From assembly GCF_020091585.1 (NCBI RefSeq), contig NZ_CP083583.1, forward strand, positions 434,001-498,000: DNA of 64,000 nucleotides, given 5' to 3'. The notes beneath the pieces were generated by a model. It searched no databases, had not been told where the DNA came from, and saw only the letters and a program-made list of their open reading frames with translations. The stretch comes from Kovacikia minuta CCNUW1. Lineage in GTDB: Bacteria; Cyanobacteriota; Cyanobacteriia; Leptolyngbyales; Leptolyngbyaceae. The translations under genes and the position numbers were made by a program. Shown here one piece after another: positions 1-8,063 of this stretch; within the stretch, counting starts at the first letter, position 1, and each line of letters starts with the position of its first letter.

Positions 1-3000
1 AGGGGGAATCTGAACCAGGAATTCAAGCAGCATCAGAAACTAAAGTAAACTCTCAATTGCTTGGATTGAGTGCAGAAAGTATTCAACCATTTATTCAGAA
101 AGCAGAAATAGAACCTGAGTTTTTAACAGAACCAGAAGTTGAGGTTACTTCTGAGCCAGTTAAAAGTGATACAGCAACCATTCAACTATCCGTTCAAACC
201 GAAGGTAAGTTTGAGAATCAAACGGAATTAAAGGGTGAAACCAATTTCAATTCGGCTAAGGTCAGTACACCTAAACCTGGTATTAAACAAGCGACCACTC
301 AAACATCAGATCAGATATATGAAATTGAACCTGGAACTCAAACGACGGTGAGAGAAGTCGTTAATTCTGAGTTGCTTGAGGGGCACACAAAGGAAATTCA
401 ACCATCATTTCACAAGTTAAGCGACAGCCCTGACATTCAACCAGAATCAGAACTTGGAGCCAACCTTGCGCCAGGTGAACTTCGTTCAGAGAATACTCAG
501 CTACCTGTTCCGAAGTTAGATTCCAAACTTGAACCGCAAACAAAAGAAGTTGAAACAATTTCTGAATCAGATAAAACTCACTCAACTGAATCTCAGGTAA
601 CAGAGATTCAAGCATCAACTCAGAGATTAGAAGTCAAACCTGAGATTCAAAGGGAATCAGAGGGTGAGATTAAACTTGACTCAGTTGAGGTCAGCCCAAC
701 AGCCGTTCCATCACTCGATCGGCAGCCAGAACCTAAGCCCGAAATTCAAGCAGCTTCAGAAGCTAGAGTTTTACCAGAATCGGCTAAAGTTCACACCGCT
801 AATTCTGAAACTAGATCGATCGATGTTCCTACAGAAAGTCAGGGTATTCAACCTGAATTGCAACCGGAACTAGCGAATAAGTTTAACTCTAAATCGATTG
901 AATCTAACCTGGCACACATCCAACCAGATGTTCTGGGAGTAGAAGCAGCGCCTGAGATTCAAACAAAATCAGAAGCTGAAATTATGCCGGATTCTGGTGA
1001 GTTTGGTACGCCTCACCCGGATATTCAAACGACTGATACCCCAGCAGCTATTCTGAGATTAAAGAACGAAGCTGGACTTCAGGAGAAAACAGCAGTTGGA
1101 GCTACCTTTAAACCAGATGAAATTCAGACCGGGAGAACGCAGTCGATATTTCAGGAGCCAGAGGTTGAACCTGGAACTCAGACAGCAATAGAAGCGGGTG
1201 TTATTTCTGAGCCAGCGAAAGTGACTGGAGCCGAATCTCCAATTTCAACAACAAGGATTCAGCCAACAGTCCAGAAATCAGGAATCGAATCTGGACTTCA
1301 AACAGGGGCAGAAGTTGGAAGTCAGTCTGGATTGACTGAAGTGAGCCCAGCAGATATTCAAGCCCCTGTTCAGCAAGCAGGGGATGGGGTTCAAATTAAA
1401 AGAAAATTAGCATCTGACACTGTTTCTGAATCGACTGAACCTGGAGCTTCTGCCACCCAATCCCAAAAATTGGGTTTCCTTGAGTCAACCTTACAAGAGC
1501 CTGGTCCTTCCAAAACAGCCCCCCCCCTACCTGATCGACCTTTCAGCGCGCCTGAATCCAATATTCAAACATCAAAGATTCAATTACCCATTCAGGAATC
1601 GAGGGTTGAGCCTAAAATTCAGACGATCGCAGAAGCCGGAGTTGCTGCTGAATCAGTTGAGATACAGGCAACCGATAGGCAACCAGCAATTCAAAAATCA
1701 GAGTTTGAACCTGGAGTTCAATCGGTGCTGGAAGCTGAGGTGAGTTCTGAATCAATTGAAATTGGTACAGAAAATATTCAGCCCTCCATTCAAAAAATAG
1801 AAGTTGAACCTAAGTCTGAGAAGGGCACGGTGGTTGACAGTCAGCCTACTTCAGTTGGAGTTCGGGCAACCAATCATCAATCCCTAGCACAAGACCTTGC
1901 ATTTGCACCTGAATCTGAACCAACCACAACAGTTGAAATTGTTCCTGAATCCAGTGAAGCTCGGACAACTGAGCCAAATAGGTTAGAAGCTGCGACTCCT
2001 GTTCAGAGGCAACTGGAGACGGGCATGATTTCTCCGCCAGTTGGGTTTGATGCGATCGAACCTAATATTCAAGCAGCAAACGCTCAATCCTCAGCTCAGA
2101 AGTCAGGATCTGAATTTCAAAACCCTGTGGTAGCGGAAGTTGAAGTTCATCCTGAATCACCAATAATTCATCCAACTGAATCTGAGACCCAAACAACGGA
2201 ATCTCAAGCAGCGATCCAGAGACCAGCGCTTGAACTTGAATCACAACCGGAACGACAATTTGAGACTCATACTGAATCACCTGAAGTTAGCACAGCGGAT
2301 ATTCAACCATCGGTTCAACGATCTGAAGCTAAACCTGAACTTCAGAAAAAATCAGAGGTTGAATTTACTTCTGAACCAGCTACGGTTGGCACAACTGAGC
2401 CGGAATCTCAAATAACAGCTATTCAGCCATCTATTCAAGCATCCAGATCTGAATCTGGAATTCAAGGGAAATCAGAGATTGGAATTATTCCTGACGGGGT
2501 TGGAGTCAGTCCATCTAAATCTGAAATTCAACCCATCACTCCTCAAACGTCAATTCAGGAACCTGTGATCAAGCCTGGAACTGTAGGGTATGAACCTGTG
2601 GGGCAAGCTTCAGCAGGTATTTCGCAAGGTTTGGGGAATGGGCACCCAGAGATTCAAGCATCAATTCAGGAAACAGGCGCTCAGGCAGAAAGTGAGGCAG
2701 CAAGGATTCAACCAGCGATTCAACGATCGCAAGCCGAACCTGAATTTCAATCAGTACCAGATGTTGAGGACAATTCTGAATTAATAAGACTGAACACCGT
2801 AGCTGGTCACTCATCAGTTCAACGATCGCAAGCCGAACCTGAATTTCAATCAGTACCAGATGTTGAGGACAATTCTGAATTAATAAGACTGAACACCGTA
2901 GCTGGTCACTCATCAGTTCAACGATCGCAAGCCGAACCTAAATTTCAATCAGTACCAGATGCTGGGGGAAATTCTGAATCAACAGGAGTGAACACTGTAG

Positions 3001-4862
3001 CTGGTCAATCATCAGTTCAGCGATCGCAAGCCGAACCTAAATTTCAATCAGTACCAGATGCTGGGGGAAATTCTGAATCAACAGGAGTGAACACTGTAGC
3101 TGGTCAATTATCGGTTCAACGATCGCAAGCCGAACCTCAAGTAGAATCAGATTTTGGGGTTGGCTCTAATTCAATTGAAATTCAAACTAAAGATATTCAG
3201 TTTTCAACTCAGAAGCTAGAATCTGAGCCTAAAATCCAGTCCGTAGAAGCAAGAGATTCTATTTCTGGATCAGCGATAGCTTCTACTTCCAAACTTGAAG
3301 CTCAAACAACAGACATTCAACCATCCGTTCAGAAAGTTGAATCTGAGATTCAAAGGAAATCAGAGGTTGAAATTGGTTCTAAGCTGGTTGAACCGATCGC
3401 GCCTGAACCGGATACTCAAACGACTGCGATTCAACCCTCCATTCAGAAATCAGGCGTTGAGTCTGAGTCTCAGGCAATCGTAGCGGATAGAGTTATTCCT
3501 GCGTTAGACGATGTTCGCTCAGTCAAATCAGAACTTCAGACGGCCGATAATCAATCATCAACAGGTATTCAAGCAGCAATCCAGGGTTCAGCAGTTGCAC
3601 CTGAATTCCAAAGGGAATTAGGGAATGGGGTTAATGCTGAGATAGCCGAAGTTCCTGCGACTAAACCTGAGATTCAGGAAATCAATTCTCAATCATCGAT
3701 TCAGAAACTAGAAGATCAGTCTAAGACCCAAACAGGAGAAGAATCTGAAGTAAATTCGTCTACTTTTTCAGCGGAAGATGGTGCTGTTGCAGATGTTAAG
3801 TCCACGATTGAAAATGCAACGATTTCCTTAGATGAATCCACAAACAAGAATCAGATCGGTGAAGTATCAGCTACACAGAGCGACATCAAACCTATCAATC
3901 AAACTTCCGAATTTGGTACTAGCCAGCAAATTCAACGGCAAACGAATAGCAACAATCCTGAAAGCGTCGATCGCCAGCCACCACACAGCACTCAACGTAT
4001 TCAAGCGAACGATCTTCAGACCAATCGGACTGATTTAAGCAATCATGGCTACCCAGATTCCCAACGGGTTGAAAAAGTCGGGGATTTCAATACACTGAAC
4101 GCTGAAATCGATCAGAAGCAATTGAGCACGGGTGCTCCAACAACTGATTCTTTTGTAACGATAGGTCCCTCAGAGACGACCGTTCAACGATCATCAGAAA
4201 CAGGGATTTCTCCGGAGCCTATTCCTCAGTTACCTCAAGTGTGGCAGGATCTCAGTGTTCTGCAACCCCTGACCCGAAAGCAGTCTTCCGAGAAAGTCAA
4301 CACTCCGCTTATTCAAACAAAAGGTTATACCAACGGTTCTGCCTCATTTGATTTCAGCCCAGCGTCTATTGACTCGTTATCATCACAGGCTTTCTATCCA
4401 GAAGTGAGAATACCCGCCAAGGCAGAATCCAGTTCAAATTCGCTCAACCGCTCAGGGTTGAACTCAAATTCGTCGGTTGGCTCAACGGATGCAATACCAT
4501 CGGCGTGGTCTAGTCTGGCTGAATTAATGGATGGGTCGGCTACCGCGATTCAGCGATCGCCTGCTCACAATATGCCGACTGATCAATCGGGTACAGCGCT
4601 CGATCGCTCCCTCTCTGGGCAAACTAAGACGATGATTCAGGCTCAGCCTGTTGAATCTTCAGCACCCCTTCAAGTAACGCAAAACCAGCCATCCGTAACT
4701 GTAATTGCCAGAAAAGAGGAAACGGTTGCAGAAAGTGATAATTCAGATGAAACAGTGAATTTGGAGCTGATTGCACAGGCAATTTACGATCGATTGCGAC
4801 AAAGAATGAGGGTTGAGCAAGAACGGCACGGGCGCGATTACTCCGGACGACTCCCCTGGTAG
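1..4862 (+). CDS. Giant repetitive IQ-rich protein of the eCIS locus (5' end cut)
   Basis: The reading frame is open to the first complete codon of the window (position 3), so the TTG at 57 is probably not the start and the gene begins outside the window. At least 1,619 residues are visible. Almost the whole length is low-complexity and probably disordered, built from degenerate units of the form IQ-x-SIQ-x-EVEPEIQ, rich in Glu, Gln, Ser, Thr and Pro, with no Cys or recognisable fold. Only the last 40 residues look folded: a charged helix (LELIAQAIYDRLRQRM) followed by a YSGRLPW tail. It lies 101 bp ahead of the Afp7/VgrG/PAAR genes in the same direction, so I infer an eCIS accessory or cargo-related protein. 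VQR/IQR motifs resemble linkers seen in eCIS cargo proteins. A specific role such as tape measure, fibre or effector cannot be assigned. Confidence 0.7.
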   Translation, partial: GESEPGIQAASETKVNSQLLGLSAESIQPFIQKAEIEPEFLTEPEVEVTSEPVKSDTATIQLSVQTEGKFENQTELKGETNFNSAKVSTPKPGIKQATTQTSDQIYEIEPGTQTTVREVVNSELLEGHTKEIQPSFHKLSDSPDIQPESELGANLAPGELRSENTQLPVPKLDSKLEPQTKEVETISESDKTHSTESQVTEIQASTQRLEVKPEIQRESEGEIKLDSVEVSPTAVPSLDRQPEPKPEIQAASEARVLPESAKVHTANSETRSIDVPTESQGIQPELQPELANKFNSKSIESNLAHIQPDVLGVEAAPEIQTKSEAEIMPDSGEFGTPHPDIQTTDTPAAILRLKNEAGLQEKTAVGATFKPDEIQTGRTQSIFQEPEVEPGTQTAIEAGVISEPAKVTGAESPISTTRIQPTVQKSGIESGLQTGAEVGSQSGLTEVSPADIQAPVQQAGDGVQIKRKLASDTVSESTEPGASATQSQKLGFLESTLQEPGPSKTAPPLPDRPFSAPESNIQTSKIQLPIQESRVEPKIQTIAEAGVAAESVEIQATDRQPAIQKSEFEPGVQSVLEAEVSSESIEIGTENIQPSIQKIEVEPKSEKGTVVDSQPTSVGVRATNHQSLAQDLAFAPESEPTTTVEIVPESSEARTTEPNRLEAATPVQRQLETGMISPPVGFDAIEPNIQAANAQSSAQKSGSEFQNPVVAEVEVHPESPIIHPTESETQTTESQAAIQRPALELESQPERQFETHTESPEVSTADIQPSVQRSEAKPELQKKSEVEFTSEPATVGTTEPESQITAIQPSIQASRSESGIQGKSEIGIIPDGVGVSPSKSEIQPITPQTSIQEPVIKPGTVGYEPVGQASAGISQGLGNGHPEIQASIQETGAQAESEAARIQPAIQRSQAEPEFQSVPDVEDNSELIRLNTVAGHSSVQRSQAEPEFQSVPDVEDNSELIRLNTVAGHSSVQRSQAEPKFQSVPDAGGNSESTGVNTVAGQSSVQRSQAEPKFQSVPDAGGNSESTGVNTVAGQLSVQRSQAEPQVESDFGVGSNSIEIQTKDIQFSTQKLESEPKIQSVEARDSISGSAIASTSKLEAQTTDIQPSVQKVESEIQRKSEVEIGSKLVEPIAPEPDTQTTAIQPSIQKSGVESESQAIVADRVIPALDDVRSVKSELQTADNQSSTGIQAAIQGSAVAPEFQRELGNGVNAEIAEVPATKPEIQEINSQSSIQKLEDQSKTQTGEESEVNSSTFSAEDGAVADVKSTIENATISLDESTNKNQIGEVSATQSDIKPINQTSEFGTSQQIQRQTNSNNPESVDRQPPHSTQRIQANDLQTNRTDLSNHGYPDSQRVEKVGDFNTLNAEIDQKQLSTGAPTTDSFVTIGPSETTVQRSSETGISPEPIPQLPQVWQDLSVLQPLTRKQSSEKVNTPLIQTKGYTNGSASFDFSPASIDSLSSQAFYPEVRIPAKAESSSNSLNRSGLNSNSSVGSTDAIPSAWSSLAELMDGSATAIQRSPAHNMPTDQSGTALDRSLSGQTKTMIQAQPVESSAPLQVTQNQPSVTVIARKEETVAESDNSDETVNLELIAQAIYDRLRQRMRVEQERHGRDYSGRLPW
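2721..3116 (+). repeat. Four perfect-length 99-bp in-frame tandem repeats
   Basis: The segment CAACGATCGCAAGCCGAACC recurs at 2721, 2820, 2919, 3018 and 3117 (the 3018 copy reads CAGCGATCGC, the last is a partial copy), always 99 bp apart. Each unit encodes 33 residues beginning QRSQAEP. Units 1 and 2 are nearly identical to each other, as are units 3 and 4, which suggests two recent duplication steps. Each unit carries the HIP1 core CGATCGC. Confidence 0.95.
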
Positions 4863-4963
4863 ATGTTGGGTTTCGTACCCAATTAGAAATTAAGAATTAA
4901 AAATTAGAAACGTGTAATTCATTATTCATCATTCTCAATTCATAATTTTAATCGGAGGCGGCA

Positions 4964-5488
4964 ATGACGTTGGTTAAAGCAAAACTGGTTTCGACCGACG
5001 GGGGGGGAACGATTGAATTTATGTTTAACCCAACCCAACTCGCGTTTCAACAACGAATTAATCTGACAAAAAACAGCGGTGCTCGCACGGGAAGGGGACT
5101 CCCCAAAGTTAACTTTGCCTATCCAGAACCCTGTACCCTTAGCATTCAGGACATTATGCTGGACACTTACGAAGAAGGGGGCGGCAAAAGTGTTCTGTCC
5201 TATCTGCAACAGTTTGAGAAGGCGGTAAATTTTGCCGAAAGTGGGGAAGGCAAGGAGAAGCGCCCTCCCAGTTACGTTTTTACCTGGGGCAGTCAGCAAT
5301 ATATTCGCTGCTTTATTGTTCAGCTGAGTTACACACTGCTAATGTTTCTGCCCGATGGCACGCCGGTTCGAGCTAAACTGTCTCTGGAACTGGAAGAGAT
5401 TGATGAATCCACATCCCAACCCGGAATGGGAACCTCTACCACCGTGAACCGCTCAGGAGACAGCCGTAGTAGTCGTACAGGAAAGTAA
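4964..5488 (+). CDS. eCIS tube/baseplate adaptor, Afp7/Pvc7-like (CIS tube family)
   Basis: This 174-residue protein has the family pattern of the contractile injection system Afp7/Pvc7 component: N-terminal KAKLVSTDGGG-x-IEFMFNPTQL, a central YVFTWGSQQYIRCFIV strand pair, and LPDGTPVRAKLSLELEE near residue 130. In related machines this protein sits where the inner tube meets the spike and baseplate. It is shorter than homologues that carry a C-terminal LysM domain; residues 150-174 are only a Ser/Thr/Gly-rich tail. The start is supported by CGGAGGCGGCA just upstream. The stop is 3 bp before the spike gene, so the two are almost certainly co-transcribed. Confidence 0.85.
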   Translation: MTLVKAKLVSTDGGGTIEFMFNPTQLAFQQRINLTKNSGARTGRGLPKVNFAYPEPCTLSIQDIMLDTYEEGGGKSVLSYLQQFEKAVNFAESGEGKEKRPPSYVFTWGSQQYIRCFIVQLSYTLLMFLPDGTPVRAKLSLELEEIDESTSQPGMGTSTTVNRSGDSRSSRTGK

Positions 5489-5491
5489 CGC

Positions 5492-7426
5492 ATGCCAGCC
5501 AGCTATACCCCATCATTGAGTTTGAAAATTGACGGACAAGCGGCATCGACCAGCCTGGTCGAAGATATTTTGCAGGTGGTGGTGGAAGAAAGTTTGCATT
5601 TGCCAGGAATGTTTACGTTGCTGATTCGTAATGATTATTTTCCATCCCGCAGTGGTGAAAATCCCTGGCTTTATGACAACACTCTGGCGATCGGCAAATC
5701 GGTTGAAATCGGCTTTACTTCCAGCACCACTGAGAACACAGATTTTGATGACGCAGAGCAAGTTTCTCTGCTAAAGGGTGAGATTACTGCGATCGAAGCC
5801 CACTTTAACCCCGAATCCCAGGCACCCATTATTATTCGTGGGTACGATGTCAGCCATCGCCTGCATCGGGGGCGTTACAATCGCTCGTTCCAAAATAAGA
5901 CGGATTCAGACATTGTGAAGCAGGTGATCGGTGAAGCGGGCATTAGTGCGGGCACAGTCGATGCCACAAGTGGACCTCATGGGTTTGGCGATCCGGTCGG
6001 TTACGTCTTTCAGGAGAACCAGACCAACATGGAATTTCTGCGAGAACGGGCAGCCCGTAATGGATATGAACTGTTTGTGCAGGATGGCAAGTTGAACTTT
6101 CGCAAACCCAAAGCGGAAAGCACCTTAACCCTCACATGGTTGAAGGATATTAGTAGTTTTCAGGTGCGGGTGAGCAGTGCCGAACAGGTGAGTTCCGTGG
6201 AGGTGCGGGGCTGGAATTATCAGACCAAGCAGGCGATCGTCTCCACAAAATCTGCCCAAACAAGTGAAGTGGTTACTTCCACTGACCAGGGCACGGGCAA
6301 AGCGAAAAGTACCAAATTTAGCACGAGTCCCAAAATGATTGTGGTGAATCAACCGATCTCCTCCTCTAAGGAGTCAGACGCGATCGCCCAAGCCTTGTTT
6401 AATGAATTGTCGGGTGAGTTTGTTCAGGCAGATGCGCGGGCTGAAGGAAATCCTGAGATTCGTCCTGGGAAGGTGATTAAGTTGACAAATATGGGCAAGT
6501 ACAGTGGTAGTTACTATGTCACTGAAACTCGGCATGTGTTTCAGCAGCGCGTTTATACGACTGAATTTAGCGTGCGAGGCTTGCGAGGTGAGAATCTGCT
6601 GGCTGCTGTGTTGCCGCAAACCCGTCTACAACCAGGACAAACCTTGTTGGTGGGGATTGTTACAAACAACAAAGATCCCAAAAAGTGGGGCAGAGTACGG
6701 GTCAAGTTTCCCACCTTAACCGAAGAGCATGAGAGCGATTGGGCAAGGGTCGTGGCGATCGGTGCTGGAAATACCCGTGGGTTCGACTGTCTTCCTGAGG
6801 TCAACGATGAAGTATTGGTGGGCTTCGAACATGGAGACATTCATCGCCCCTTTGTGATTGGGGGTGTTTGGAATGGAGTGGATGCGCCACCAGCCAGCGT
6901 GGATGATTCGATCGCAGATGGGAAAGTGCGCTTGCGAACCTTTAAGACCCGGCTTGGACACAAACTGCAATTTGTGGAAGAAGACAAAGGTTCCAGCAAA
7001 AAGGGAGTTTATTTAGATACGGTTTATGGTCATAAACTATACGTAAATGATACGGATAAAAAAATTGAAATTAAGACCAATGGTAATCATCAAGTCACAC
7101 TGGATGATCAAAACAAAAAAGTTCAGATTCAAACCAGTGGGGGAAATTCCCTCACACTGGATGATCAAAGCCGCAAAATCACAATGACGGGCACCAGTCA
7201 AATCGAGATCACAGCTCCGCAAGGCATCACCCTCAAGGTTGGTGCAAATAGTGTGGTGTTGTCTACAACCAACGTGACCCTCAAAACCGCCAGCAGTTCA
7301 GTTGATTTAGGTCCTGCTGGAGTTAATGTTACTAGTTCGGGAATGACAACCGTGAAAGGGACGACAACGACGGTGAAAGGAGATACCGCAGTAACCGTCA
7401 GTGCCTTATCGATTTCGTTAGGTTAA
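5492..7426 (+). CDS. eCIS spike protein, VgrG-like (Afp8/Pvc8)
   Basis: This 644-residue protein is the central spike that carries the PAAR tip. Residues 1-340 match the gp27/phage late control D fold. Residues about 385-480 form the gp5-type OB fold, with LVGIVTNNKDPKKWGRVRV, WARVV and the signature GDIHRPFVIGGVWNG. From residue 500 the chain turns into short alternating beta repeats (IEIKTNGNHQVTLDDQ, VQIQTSGGNSLTLDDQ, then TTVKG units), the expected triangular beta-helix. It starts 3 bp after the adaptor gene and is followed after 24 bp by the PAAR gene. No C-terminal effector extension is present, so cargo is probably loaded elsewhere. Confidence 0.93.
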   Translation: MPASYTPSLSLKIDGQAASTSLVEDILQVVVEESLHLPGMFTLLIRNDYFPSRSGENPWLYDNTLAIGKSVEIGFTSSTTENTDFDDAEQVSLLKGEITAIEAHFNPESQAPIIIRGYDVSHRLHRGRYNRSFQNKTDSDIVKQVIGEAGISAGTVDATSGPHGFGDPVGYVFQENQTNMEFLRERAARNGYELFVQDGKLNFRKPKAESTLTLTWLKDISSFQVRVSSAEQVSSVEVRGWNYQTKQAIVSTKSAQTSEVVTSTDQGTGKAKSTKFSTSPKMIVVNQPISSSKESDAIAQALFNELSGEFVQADARAEGNPEIRPGKVIKLTNMGKYSGSYYVTETRHVFQQRVYTTEFSVRGLRGENLLAAVLPQTRLQPGQTLLVGIVTNNKDPKKWGRVRVKFPTLTEEHESDWARVVAIGAGNTRGFDCLPEVNDEVLVGFEHGDIHRPFVIGGVWNGVDAPPASVDDSIADGKVRLRTFKTRLGHKLQFVEEDKGSSKKGVYLDTVYGHKLYVNDTDKKIEIKTNGNHQVTLDDQNKKVQIQTSGGNSLTLDDQSRKITMTGTSQIEITAPQGITLKVGANSVVLSTTNVTLKTASSSVDLGPAGVNVTSSGMTTVKGTTTTVKGDTAVTVSALSISLG

Positions 7427-7450
7427 CTGCACCTTAATTGGGAGAATTTT

Positions 7451-7840
7451 ATGCCGCTACAAACCTGTATGGGAGCAACGTTGCAATGTTCCTTTGGAGC
7501 CGCTCCCAGTTCTCTGATTGTGATTCCCAAAGGGATTCCGGTTTCTGTCAAAGGCATGTTAGCAGCCAGCATTATGGATTTTGCACCACTGGTTAATATC
7601 CTGCCCTTTGGCACCTGTTCATCCCTTGCCAACCCCACCGTTGCTGCGGCTACCGCTGCCGCATCTGGCGTCCTGACTCCCATGCCCTGTATCCCCGTGA
7701 CGACGCCCTGGTCGCCAGGAGCCATCAAGACGAAAATTGGCATCTTCCCGGCACTCCCAAACACCTCGATCTGCAACTGCTCCTGGGGTGGAGTGATCAA
7801 GATCAACTATGCGGGACAGGCAACGGTGAATGTGAGTTAG
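7451..7840 (+). CDS. PAAR-like spike-tip protein (DUF4280/DUF4150 type)
   Basis: This 129-residue protein caps the VgrG-like spike. It shows the PAAR-like pattern with four or more cysteines: CMGATLQCSFGAAPSSL at the N terminus, the central DFAPLVNILPFGTCSSLANP and the C-terminal NTSICNCSWGGVIKINYAGQ. Members fold into a metal-stabilised cone that sharpens the spike. A good ribosome site (GGGAGAATTTT) precedes the ATG, 24 bp after the spike stop. It is the last gene of the visible eCIS operon. The next gene is convergent. Confidence 0.85.
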   Translation: MPLQTCMGATLQCSFGAAPSSLIVIPKGIPVSVKGMLAASIMDFAPLVNILPFGTCSSLANPTVAAATAAASGVLTPMPCIPVTTPWSPGAIKTKIGIFPALPNTSICNCSWGGVIKINYAGQATVNVS

Positions 7841-8060
7841 CTGAAATCTTGCATCATTCTCAACAAACCTAGAACGCCGGTACAGAAACCGGGTTTCTTC
7901 TCTGAGATGCTCAAGTTTTGTTGAATATCCTCACCAGAAACCCGGTTTCTCGAAATACTGTACCGATGCTCTAGAGAAACCGGGTTTCTGCACGAAAAAT
8001 CAGGGGTTTCAGGTTGAATCAATGGTGAGAAACCCGGTTTCTGATACTGCTGCAAGGTGT
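7841..8060. repeat. Dispersed palindromic element, GAAACCSGGTTTC family (four palindromes)
   Basis: Four near-identical palindromes AGAAACC(C/G)GGTTTCT lie at about 7884, 7935, 7974 and 8027. The outer borders GCTGAAATCTTGCATCATTC and GATACTGCTGCAAGGTG recur in inverted orientation at 19252-19370. An inner segment recurs at 44460-44510 and one border at 47525-47550. The element lies between convergent genes and could also act as a terminator. Confidence 0.85.
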
Positions 8061-8063
8061 GAA

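Noticed and set aside
2569-2913. Antisense frame of 114 codons across the tandem repeats
   Set aside because: It is a shadow of the repetitive eCIS gene; its own repetition just mirrors the 99-bp units and it has no ribosome site.
2721-3116. Regular repeats that might suggest a CRISPR array
   Set aside because: The units are contiguous, in frame and 99 bp long with no unique spacers; no cas genes are nearby.
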